Positions 8,392 to 13,375 of a stretch of 13,375 bases of DNA are shown one piece after another. The notes beneath the pieces are model-generated. The model saw only the letters and a list, made by a program, of their open reading frames with translations, did not search any database and had not been told where the DNA came from. The translations under genes were made by a program, and so were the position numbers. The stretch is from Paracoccaceae bacterium. GTDB lineage: Bacteria > Pseudomonadota > Alphaproteobacteria > Rhodobacterales > Rhodobacteraceae. Where the stretch lies: the NCBI GenBank assembly GCA_002400675.1, contig NVQY01000012.1:1-13375 (forward strand). The letters run 5' to 3'. Position 1 is the stretch's first letter. The number at the start of each line of letters is the position of its first letter.

Positions 8392-8402
8392 CCTGATATA
8401 AT
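8392..8402 (+). promoter_or_regulatory. Candidate extended -10 promoter
   Basis: TATAAT lies at 8397-8402 and is preceded by TG one base upstream (CTGATATAAT), the extended -10 form that can do without a -35. The sequence 16-17 bases upstream (around 8374-8380) has no TTGACA match. If active, it would transcribe rightward, antisense to the tRNA transcript, through the small frame ending at 8520. A single hexamer match of this kind can occur by chance. Confidence 0.25.
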
Positions 8403-8520
8403 GTTTCACATTCGCGGCTATACGGCGACCATGTTGCAGACCCATGCCGCGCTCAACCCGGACACTGTCAGCATCATTCTGGTCAAGCTGGATGAGGCTG
8501 AAAAGCACTGCCGCCCGTAA
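8401..8520 (+). CDS. Doubtful 39-residue small open reading frame
   Basis: ATG at 8401 to TAA at 8520 would give a 39-residue peptide. Its C-terminal half (from the internal Met at residue 11: MLQTHAALNPDTVSIILVKL) has a more natural composition than the Arg/Cys/Pro-rich sequence upstream in the same frame. It could be a real small protein, the tail of a decayed gene, or chance. There is no Shine-Dalgarno before 8401, and the candidate -10 overlaps the start codon, so the first Met is unlikely; no ribosome site is evident before the internal Met either. I do not recognise it. Confidence 0.15.
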   Translation: MFHIRGYTATMLQTHAALNPDTVSIILVKLDEAEKHCRP

Positions 8521-8601
8521 ACGGTATGTAAAGGGCGATTTCGGCTTGCCAGATTGCCACGCCCAAAAGCCTGTAACACATTGCTATTATTAGAAGAAAA
8601 G

Positions 8602-8678
8602 TGGTGGACCGAGAGGGATTCGAACCCCCGGCACCCTGATTCGTAGTCAGGTACTCTATCCAGCTGAGCTATCGGTCC
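8602..8678 (-). tRNA. tRNA-Arg (anticodon ACG)
   Basis: The minus strand folds as a complete cloverleaf of 77 bases. The acceptor GGACCGA pairs with TCGGTCC, followed by discriminator A and encoded CCA (8602-8604). The D-stem is GCTC/GAGT, and the anticodon stem CCTGA/TCAGG encloses loop CTACGAA, whose middle bases are ACG. The T-arm is GGGGG-TTCGAAT-CCCTC. ACG is an arginine anticodon; A34 is normally deaminated to inosine by TadA, which lets the tRNA read CGU, CGC and CGA. It lies 57 bases downstream of the histidine-kinase stop on the same strand, so it could be read through from that operon or use its own promoter within the gap or the kinase 3' end. Its 3' end points towards the RTX gene. 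Confidence 0.97.
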
Positions 8679-8734
8679 ACTTCTGGACAGGCATGTAGCC
8701 ATAGCGCCCGACCTTTGCAACCCAAAAATCACAG

Positions 8735-10120
8735 CTAAAGCGTGCCGTCCCCCTTGGGCAGGCATATTTCGAAACAGGTGCCTTGCGCATCCGTATGTTT
8801 CAGCTCCAGCGTTCCGCCGTGGCCGCGCACCAATTCAGCCGATATGGCCAGCCCCAGACCAGACCCACCTTTGCGCGCGCCGCCCTGAAACGGCATGAAC
8901 AAATGCTCTTTCGCGCGGGCCGGCAATCCGGGGCCGGTGTCCTTGACCGTGATCCACCAGGCATCGTTGTCTTCGCTGGCCGAAACCGTAATTGTTCCCG
9001 GTTTGCCGACAGCCGAGATCGCCTGGCGGGCGTTGCGCACCAGATTCATGATCACCCGGAACAGTTGTTCGGGATCAGACCGCAGGGACAGCTGCGGCGG
9101 GATATCCTGGGTCAGGGTTACGCAATCGGACTGATCCGCCAGTTGTTCGCTGTCGATCACGTCCTGCACCACTTCGGCCAGCGGGAACATGGTCAGGGTC
9201 GGGGCTGGTTCCTCGGCGCGACCAAAGGCCAGCGTGCTTTCGCACAGGCTTACCGCGCGGGTGATGGAATTGACCAACTTGGGGGCAAGGCGACTGACCA
9301 ACGGATCTTTGCTGGCCTCGATCCGGTCGGTGAAAAGCTGGGCAGAGGTCAGGATATTGCGCAAATCGTGGCTGATCCTGGCAACGGCCCCGCCCAGTTG
9401 CGCCAGCCGTTCCTTTTGCTTCAACGCTTGGGTCAATTCGATCTGAAGCTGCTGCAACGCCTCTTCCGCCTCGCGCAATTCCACCACGCCGGCTGATGGC
9501 TGAATGATCCCGCGCGCATCCTCTGGCGCGGCGGCATAGCGCTGCATGTAGCCTATAACGCCCTTGATCGGGCGCACCAGAAACCGTTGCACGGCGGCAA
9601 ACAGCAACACGGCAGTAAAGATGGAAATGACCGCAGACAGTAGCAAGATTCGCAAGCCATAGTCGATCATCGCCGCGCGTAACGGCGCGGTTTCCATGGT
9701 CACTTCGATCAGCAATCCGGCTTTACGGACAGGTTCGCCGATGACCCGGATAATTTGATTTTTCGGCGTGAACAGACGGGAAAGCGCATCTGAGATCAGC
9801 CCAACCGCCCCCGCATCACGCAGATCGAACGTCGCCGAAATTGGCTCCGGCATGGGCGAGGACAGCATCAGCTGGCGCATTTCATCCCGGCGCAGCACCA
9901 CGTTGAACACTTCGGCATTCCGCAACAACTCGGCCTCAAGGTCGGTGGACAGCATATCATCCGCCAACAGCGCCAGTGACGCAATCTGTGCGCGCTCAAG
10001 CCGCGACAACAGGTAATCCTCGCGGAACCGCGCAATCGACGGCACAAAGATAAGAACCTCGGCCAGCATCACAAAGATTGTGGTCAGGATCAGAAATCGA
10101 CCTGACAGCGTATTCAGCAT
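8735..10120 (-). CDS. Orphan membrane sensor histidine kinase
   Basis: This 461-residue kinase has a hydrophobic segment at residues ~8-28, an extracytoplasmic sensor region of ~125 residues, a second membrane segment at ~155-178, a HAMP-like linker (from 'RPIKGVIGYMQRY'), a short coiled coil (~215-240) and the transmitter. The phospho-acceptor His251 lies in 'ISHDLRNILTSAQLF'. The ATP-binding domain shows the N-box 'IMNLVRNARQAI' (Asn363), G1 'DTGPGLP' (394-400), an F-box-like 'LFMPFQGG' and G2 'GGSGLGLA' (418-425), so all catalytic elements are present. It would phosphorylate itself and then a response regulator, but none is encoded nearby. The start at 10120 is preferred over an upstream in-frame ATG at 10225 because AAAGGG lies four bases before it and the upstream choice would overlap the preceding gene. 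It is the last gene of a three-gene operon, with a 16-base gap. The sensor region matches no domain I know. Confidence 0.93.
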   Translation of the reverse strand: MLNTLSGRFLILTTIFVMLAEVLIFVPSIARFREDYLLSRLERAQIASLALLADDMLSTDLEAELLRNAEVFNVVLRRDEMRQLMLSSPMPEPISATFDLRDAGAVGLISDALSRLFTPKNQIIRVIGEPVRKAGLLIEVTMETAPLRAAMIDYGLRILLLSAVISIFTAVLLFAAVQRFLVRPIKGVIGYMQRYAAAPEDARGIIQPSAGVVELREAEEALQQLQIELTQALKQKERLAQLGGAVARISHDLRNILTSAQLFTDRIEASKDPLVSRLAPKLVNSITRAVSLCESTLAFGRAEEPAPTLTMFPLAEVVQDVIDSEQLADQSDCVTLTQDIPPQLSLRSDPEQLFRVIMNLVRNARQAISAVGKPGTITVSASEDNDAWWITVKDTGPGLPARAKEHLFMPFQGGARKGGSGLGLAISAELVRGHGGTLELKHTDAQGTCFEICLPKGDGTL

Positions 10121-10136
10121 TGTACCCTTTCCCGGA

Positions 10137-11555
10137 TCAGGGAATCCATCGCTGAACCAACCCGACCACTCGTTTGACTGTAGGGTTATCAAACAGTCTG
10201 GGTGAGAAATAGGCCCCGACGACACGTTTGTTAACCTCCCCTATGGTCGGATAGGGCGAGATCATCGCGGCAATCTGGCTCATTTTCAGCCTGTTGGCCA
10301 AGACCAGCGACCACAGATTGATCAATTCACCCGCCTGATGGCCGACAATCGACACCCCCACCGGGCGCGATTTTACCACCATCAGCTTGATGAACCCGAC
10401 TGTTTTGCGTTCGGCAATTGCCCGGTCGTTATGGGCAAAATCGAACCGGACGACTTCCACCCTTGCGCCGTGCTTTACCCGCGCCTCGGCCTCGGTCAGG
10501 CCCACCTGCGCCAATTCCGGCTCACTATAAGTGGCGCGCGGGATGTGCGATGTCGCCGCCTTGGACGGCAGACCAAACAGGATCGAACGAATGATAACCC
10601 CGGCGTGATAGCCCGCCACATGGGTAAACTGCATCCCCCCCGCCACATCGCCAATGGCATAGACCCGGCGGTTGGAACTGCGCAGACTGGCGTCCACCTT
10701 GATACCGGCCCGCGTGGTTTCAATGCCTGCCGCCTTCAGGTTCAGCCGCTCTGTGTTGGTGCGCCGCCCCAGCGCCACCAACAGGTGTGAGCCGTTGAAA
10801 CGCCGCCCATCTTCGGTCTCGACCGTTATCGCCCCGGCCTGACCGCTGATTTTGGCCGCCATCGCCCCTTCGGCAATCTCGACGCCCTCACCGCGCAACG
10901 CCTCCAGCACCACCGCGGCCAGTTCCGGGTCGTCCCGGCCCAGCGCCTTTGCGCCCTCGATCACCGTGACTTTGCAGCCCAGCCGGATATGCGCCTGCGC
11001 CATTTCGATGCCAATCGGCCCGCCGCCAAGGATCAGCAGATGGTCGGGCTTTTCGCGCAGATCAAACAGGGTTTCGTTGGTCTCGAACGGCACCGTGTCC
11101 AGCCCCGGTATCGGCGGCACCAGCGGCGATGACCCGGTGGCAACCACAATTCGGCGGGCCGTAATCAGTGTTTCGCCCGCCTGCACCTCGGTAGGCGATA
11201 TGAAGCTGCCGAATTCGCGGATCACCTGCACGCCGAACCCTTCGAACCGCGCCTGACTGTCCATCGGCTCAATCCGGGCAATCACATCGCGCACATGGTC
11301 CATGGCGGCGCTGTAATCCACCACAGGCTCCACGTCAGCGATGCCAAAACCGCTGGTGTGCGACTGGCCATAGGCCACCTTGGCGCTGGCGATCAGCGCC
11401 TTTGACGGCACGCAGCCATAATTCAGGCAATCGCCACCCATCTTGTGCCCTTCCAGCAGGACCACCTTTGCCCCCATCTGGCTGGCCCCGGCGGCCACCG
11501 ACAATCCACCCGACCCGGCACCGATCACCAGTAGATCCGTCTTGATACGTTGCAT
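10137..11555 (-). CDS. FAD/NAD(P)-dependent disulfide-reductase-family oxidoreductase
   Basis: This 472-residue protein has the length and layout of the dihydrolipoamide dehydrogenase/glutathione reductase/MerA family. The FAD-binding 'GAGSGG' is at residues 12-17. The redox CX4C is in 'GGDCLNYGCVPSKAL' (Cys43, Cys48). 'VVATGSSP' is near 138, the NAD(P)-binding 'GGGPIG' at 177-182 and the second FAD contact 'YAIGDVAGG' at 299-307; a C-terminal dimerisation domain runs from ~338. It should move electrons between NAD(P)H, FAD and the Cys pair in the cytoplasm, but the substrate is unknown. It has no N-terminal metal-binding domain and no C-terminal Cys pair, so it is not a classical mercuric reductase. 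The usual 'HPT..E' catalytic His is replaced: 'SPYPTIGE' (Tyr435). ATG at 11555 shares a base with the upstream stop (TGATG), which supports this start over a 20-residue longer one and implies translational coupling to the TVP38 gene. Family certain, substrate unknown. Confidence 0.93.
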   Translation of the reverse strand: MQRIKTDLLVIGAGSGGLSVAAGASQMGAKVVLLEGHKMGGDCLNYGCVPSKALIASAKVAYGQSHTSGFGIADVEPVVDYSAAMDHVRDVIARIEPMDSQARFEGFGVQVIREFGSFISPTEVQAGETLITARRIVVATGSSPLVPPIPGLDTVPFETNETLFDLREKPDHLLILGGGPIGIEMAQAHIRLGCKVTVIEGAKALGRDDPELAAVVLEALRGEGVEIAEGAMAAKISGQAGAITVETEDGRRFNGSHLLVALGRRTNTERLNLKAAGIETTRAGIKVDASLRSSNRRVYAIGDVAGGMQFTHVAGYHAGVIIRSILFGLPSKAATSHIPRATYSEPELAQVGLTEAEARVKHGARVEVVRFDFAHNDRAIAERKTVGFIKLMVVKSRPVGVSIVGHQAGELINLWSLVLANRLKMSQIAAMISPYPTIGEVNKRVVGAYFSPRLFDNPTVKRVVGLVQRWIP

Positions 11556-12286
11556 CACAGGGACTTTCCGCCACGCAGGGCTTTGATCGCGATTGGCAGG
11601 GCGGCCAGCGCGCACAGGCCCAGCAGCGGCAACAGGATGCGCGGTTCAAAGATCACCCCAAGGTCGGGGGTTTCGCCGCGTTCAAACACCTCGCCCAGAC
11701 CGGCCCCCACGGACGTATACACCACCGCCCCCGGCATGATCCCGAAAAAGGTCGAGATAACATAGCGATGCAGCGGCACCTCAAGAAACGCCGGCAACAG
11801 GTTGGCGATAAAGAACGGCACCGCCGGCACCAGCCGAATCAGGAACAGCATCGACCACTGGTTTTCGTCAATCCCGTCCTTGATCCGCTTTATCCGCCCT
11901 TCACTGGCGTCAATTCTTTCGGCCAGGCGGTCCCCCAGCCCCCAACGAGCCGCAAGAAAGATCAACGTGGCCCCGATGGTGGCCCCGGCCATATTGAAAA
12001 ACGCCCCCGGAAAGGTGGCGAACAAGAACCCCCCGGTCAGCGTCAGAACCGTCGCCCCCGGCAGGGAAAACGCCACCACAACCACATAGGTGGCGATAAA
12101 CGCCAACACCGTCCCGGCATAGTTGGTGTCGCGAAATTGCATCAGCGCCATGCGATTGTCACGCAGGGTCTCGAAACTCAGGTAATCGCGCAGGGTAAAG
12201 ATACCGATAACTGCCACCAGCAGAATGATGCTCAGCGGTATATAGCGGCTAAGCCCGCGCTGTTCAGTTTCCGGGGGGTTGGTCAT
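11555..12286 (-). CDS. TVP38/TMEM64 family (SNARE-associated/DedA-like) inner-membrane protein
   Basis: This 243-residue membrane protein has hydrophobic segments at ~15-32, 58-75, 78-115, 147-166, 175-196 and 217-236. Family signatures are visible: 'LPGATVLTLTGGFLF' (75-89), the F..R..P..PF...N motif in 'FLIRLVPAVPFFIAN' (148-162) and 'GIMPGAVVYTSVGAG' (182-196). Family members sit in the inner membrane; some relatives are linked to lipid scrambling or undecaprenyl-phosphate transport, but the role of this subgroup is not settled. It is the first gene of the operon and its TGA overlaps the ATG of the oxidoreductase. Pairing of this family with a flavin disulfide reductase recurs in bacteria, which suggests membrane-associated redox work. 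ATG at 12286 is preferred (GGA ten bases upstream); a TTG at 12301 would add five residues. Confidence 0.9.
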   Translation of the reverse strand: MTNPPETEQRGLSRYIPLSIILLVAVIGIFTLRDYLSFETLRDNRMALMQFRDTNYAGTVLAFIATYVVVVAFSLPGATVLTLTGGFLFATFPGAFFNMAGATIGATLIFLAARWGLGDRLAERIDASEGRIKRIKDGIDENQWSMLFLIRLVPAVPFFIANLLPAFLEVPLHRYVISTFFGIMPGAVVYTSVGAGLGEVFERGETPDLGVIFEPRILLPLLGLCALAALPIAIKALRGGKSL

Positions 12287-12420
12287 GTTTGCTACGTCCA
12301 AAGATCATTTCAACACTTACGTAGCCATTATCTGGTGACTGCGCGACCAATGCGACCCAGCGATCACAGCGCATTGATATAAACCATGGAAAAAGTGAGA
12401 GAAATCGCAACCCTTGGCGA

Positions 12421-12464
12421 GGATTGAAACAATCCGGGGCCATCAGGCAAAGAATTGTTGCAAT
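12421..12464. promoter_or_regulatory. Paired ATTG-N3-CAAT palindromes, possible operator
   Basis: GGATTG-AAA-CAATCC (12421-12435) and ATTG-TTG-CAAT (12454-12464) share the core ATTG-N3-CAAT. The core starts are 31 bases apart, close to three helical turns, so a dimeric regulator would bind both on one face of the DNA. They lie ~27 bases upstream of the rpmH -35 and ~90 bases upstream of the TVP38 operon's candidate -10, so either could be controlled. A related half-site ATTG occurs at 12373. I do not recognise the motif; it does not fit the FNR box TTGAT-N4-ATCAA. Confidence 0.4.
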
Positions 12465-12490
12465 CATAGTCGATTCCGCGCCCACAGGGT

Positions 12491-12517
12491 TTGACTTACC
12501 CGGCAACCCACTTTAGA
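12491..12517 (+). promoter_or_regulatory. rpmH: Candidate rpmH promoter
   Basis: TTGACT at 12491-12496 is a five-of-six match to the -35 consensus. The -10 candidate TTTAGA at 12512-12517 follows after a short 15-base spacer and is weak, a pattern often seen in alphaproteobacterial housekeeping promoters. A leader of about 65-70 bases would precede the rpmH start codon. Confidence 0.5.
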
Positions 12518-12589
12518 GGACGGGCTTCAAACACATCCGGGACCGGGCGAATATGCGCCTCCCCGACCGCCAGACTGGAGTACGGAGCG

Positions 12590-12724
12590 ATGAAACGCAC
12601 CTTTCAACCCTCGAACCTTGTCCGCAAACGGCGCCACGGTTTTCGTTCGCGCATGGCCACCAAAGCCGGGCGCAAGATCCTTAACTCACGCCGCGCGCGT
12701 GGCCGCAAGTCGCTGAGCGCCTAA
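12590..12724 (+). CDS. rpmH: 50S ribosomal protein L34
   Basis: This 44-residue, strongly basic protein is full length for L34. It starts '[20 protein letters not shown]' and has the conserved central '[10 protein letters not shown]' and 'RRARGRK', the family's invariant pattern. L34 is a small protein of the large ribosomal subunit that lies among 23S rRNA helices. GGAG at 12577-12580, nine bases before ATG, is a suitable ribosome site; a second GGAG at 12584-12587 is too close. It is followed after 22 bases by rnpA, the classic bacterial pair, and the two are expected to be co-transcribed. Confidence 0.98.
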   Translation: MKRTFQPSNLVRKRRHGFRSRMATKAGRKILNSRRARGRKSLSA

Positions 12725-12746
12725 AGCTTACCGATCTGGTACGGAC

Positions 12747-13172
12747 ATGACACCGCCGAAGGCACCCGAGGATGGCACCGCCACCACCGGGATCACGCCC
12801 GCGGCGGTTTCCGCTTGTCTGCCGGTCTCTATCACCACCCTGCGCAAACGCCCTGATTTCCTGCGCGCCGCCCGTGCGCGCCGTCAGGCGACCGCCGGTA
12901 TGATGGTGCAGGGCCGCAAACGCACGCAAGGTGAGGCATCCGGCATCCGCGTCGGTTTCACCTGCTCCAAGAAAGTCGGCAACGCCGTGGCGCGCAACCG
13001 CGCCAAACGCCGCCTGCGCGAAGCCGCCCGGCTGGTTTTACCCGACCTTGGGCGCGACGGCTGGGATTACGTCCTGATTGGCCGGCGTGACGCCACCGCC
13101 ACCCGCCCTTTCGAGGCGCTTTTGGCTGACCTGCGCTACGCCCTGAACAAACTCCACGCTGATCGCCGCTGA
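12747..13172 (+). CDS. rnpA: Ribonuclease P protein component
   Basis: This 141-residue basic protein partners the RNase P RNA to remove 5' leaders from tRNA precursors. The family entry motif appears as 'LRKRPDFLRAARARR' (32-46), and the RNR signature as 'KKVGNAVARNRAKRRLREA' (75-93), followed by 'DYVLIGRRDA'. The first ~30 residues, rich in Thr/Ala/Pro, extend the core found in enterobacterial RnpA; extensions of this type are common in Rhodobacteraceae. The ribosome site before ATG 12747 is weak (CGGAC), so the true start may depend on coupling with rpmH 22 bases upstream or lie further in. In many bacteria yidD and yidC follow, but here a tusE/dsrC-like gene does. Confidence 0.96.
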   Translation: MTPPKAPEDGTATTGITPAAVSACLPVSITTLRKRPDFLRAARARRQATAGMMVQGRKRTQGEASGIRVGFTCSKKVGNAVARNRAKRRLREAARLVLPDLGRDGWDYVLIGRRDATATRPFEALLADLRYALNKLHADRR

Positions 13173-13184
13173 CGTTCAGGCGAT
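13162..13184 (+). terminator. Weak hairpin at the end of rnpA
   Basis: ATCGCC at 13162-13167 pairs with GGCGAT at 13179-13184 across an 11-base loop that contains the rnpA stop codon. There is no run of T after it, so it is not a typical intrinsic terminator. It may only slow exonucleases or be chance. Confidence 0.2.
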
Positions 13185-13209
13185 TCCAAATGTCTTTGCC
13201 ACGAAAACC

Positions 13210-13237
13210 TTGACCGAATCGACCAGCCTGCTAAATA
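13210..13237 (+). promoter_or_regulatory. Candidate promoter of the tusE/dsrC-like gene
   Basis: TTGACC at 13210-13215 and TAAATA at 13232-13237 are separated by 16 bases, about 50 bases before the start codon at 13290. The AT-rich stretch that follows contrasts with the GC-rich rnpA end. This suggests the gene is transcribed separately from rpmH-rnpA. Confidence 0.45.
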
Positions 13238-13289
13238 TACATCGAAATTATTGAATGTTTTGGCCCCCAGCAGGGCAAAGGAGCGCACA

Positions 13290-13375
13290 ATGGCGATAGA
13301 ATTTGAAGGCAAAACAATCGAAACCAACCCGGCGGGTTACCTGCTGAACGTCGACGACTGGAGCGAGGGCCTGAC
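13290..13375 (+). CDS. tusE: TusE/DsrC family sulfur-carrier protein, cut by the right edge
   Basis: Only the first 28 residues are visible. 'MAIEFEGKTIETNPAGYLLN' followed by 'VDDWSEGL' fits the N-terminus of TusE/DsrC proteins: an F.GK..E.D..GYL..... .W.E.L pattern. TusE passes persulfide sulfur to MnmA for 2-thiouridine in tRNA, while DsrC carries sulfur as a trisulfide in dissimilatory sulfur metabolism. The two differ at the conserved C-terminal cysteines, which lie outside the window, so the exact role cannot be decided here. AAGGAG at 13278-13283, six bases before ATG, is a strong ribosome site and fixes the start. Confidence 0.85.
   Translation, partial: MAIEFEGKTIETNPAGYLLNVDDWSEGL

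Larger units (their letters stand above)
8074..8601. other. Intergenic region between the RTX gene and tRNA-Arg with no convincing gene
   Basis: About 530 bases separate the RTX start codon from the tRNA 3' end. The end next to the RTX gene is AT-rich and carries its ribosome site and palindromes. The middle (about 8200-8370) is GC-rich and has CCGTCAGG twice, at 8220 and 8279, 59 bases apart. Reading frames cross it on both strands (8155-8520 plus, 8176-8508 minus) but have implausible composition: runs of Arg, Cys and Pro and no recognisable motif. The tRNA-proximal end is AT-rich again, with a T-rich stretch on the minus strand (8592-8601) right after the tRNA. I see no transposase remnant, riboswitch core or rho-independent terminator. 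It may hold an RNA or a decayed gene. Confidence 0.5.
12287..12589. promoter_or_regulatory. Divergent intergenic region between the TVP38 operon and rpmH
   Basis: About 300 bases separate the two divergent start codons. It should hold the leftward promoter of the three-gene operon and the rightward promoter of rpmH. On the minus strand a GATAAT at 12327-12332 lies ~40 bases before the TVP38 start and is the best -10 candidate, without a good -35. Further right are two palindromes, then the rpmH promoter. No reading frame here resembles a gene. Confidence 0.5.

Noticed and set aside
10121..10225. Earlier in-frame start of the histidine kinase at 10225
   Set aside because: It would overlap the oxidoreductase gene by ~90 bases and lacks a ribosome site; ATG at 10120 has AAAGGG upstream and begins directly with the membrane anchor.
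10137..11555. Annotation as mercuric reductase (merA)
   Set aside because: There is no N-terminal heavy-metal-binding domain, no C-terminal Cys pair and no mer genes nearby; only the shared flavoprotein fold and CX4C support it.
12264..12506. Minus-strand open frame in the divergent intergenic region
   Set aside because: It overlaps the TVP38 start, covers both promoters and palindromes, and has no family resemblance.
12302..12589. Chromosomal origin next to rpmH
   Set aside because: There are no DnaA-box cluster or AT-rich unwinding repeats and no dnaA gene; proximity of rpmH to oriC is not general in this group.

Overview
The window looks like a chromosomal segment of an alphaproteobacterium, most likely of the Rhodobacteraceae/roseobacter group. 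The support is moderate-to-high GC, an RnpA with the long N-terminal extension common in that group, the housekeeping pair rpmH-rnpA, and a giant RTX-type secreted protein. The assignment is inferred from protein character, not from a database search.

Left part (1-8073, minus strand): a single uninterrupted reading frame enters from the left edge and begins with ATG at 8073. It covers 2691 codons here, and its C-terminus lies outside the window. The first ~618 residues are a non-repetitive, beta-rich region I do not recognise. Residues ~620-1490 hold four copies of a diverged module about 240 residues long. The rest is dense glycine/aspartate RTX nonapeptide runs alternating with 'IEN..GS..DD.L.G' linkers. 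No cysteine was seen. The protein should be calcium-binding, exported by a type I system and extracellular. No secretion genes are visible.

Middle (8074-8734): a ~530-base region with no convincing gene but several small palindromes, then a tRNA-Arg(ACG) gene on the minus strand with encoded CCA. The 3' end of the tRNA faces the RTX gene, a layout compatible with accessory DNA beside a tRNA.

Right-middle (8735-12286, minus strand): a tight three-gene operon read leftwards. It encodes a TVP38/TMEM64 (SNARE-associated/DedA-like) membrane protein, a flavin disulfide-reductase-family oxidoreductase (TGATG overlap) and an orphan membrane sensor histidine kinase (16-base gap). The oxidoreductase keeps the redox-active CX4C but has Tyr where the usual catalytic His should be.

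Right edge (12302-13375, plus strand): a divergent intergenic region carrying two ATTG-N3-CAAT palindromes 31 bp apart. It is followed by rpmH (L34), rnpA (RNase P protein) and the first 28 codons of a tusE/dsrC-family sulfur-carrier gene with its own candidate promoter.

No insertion sequence, integrase, CRISPR array, rRNA or replication origin was seen. The least explained material is the N-terminal region and repeated supermodule of the giant protein, the unassigned tRNA-proximal spacer, and the oxidoreductase/TVP38/kinase operon with its upstream paired palindromes.
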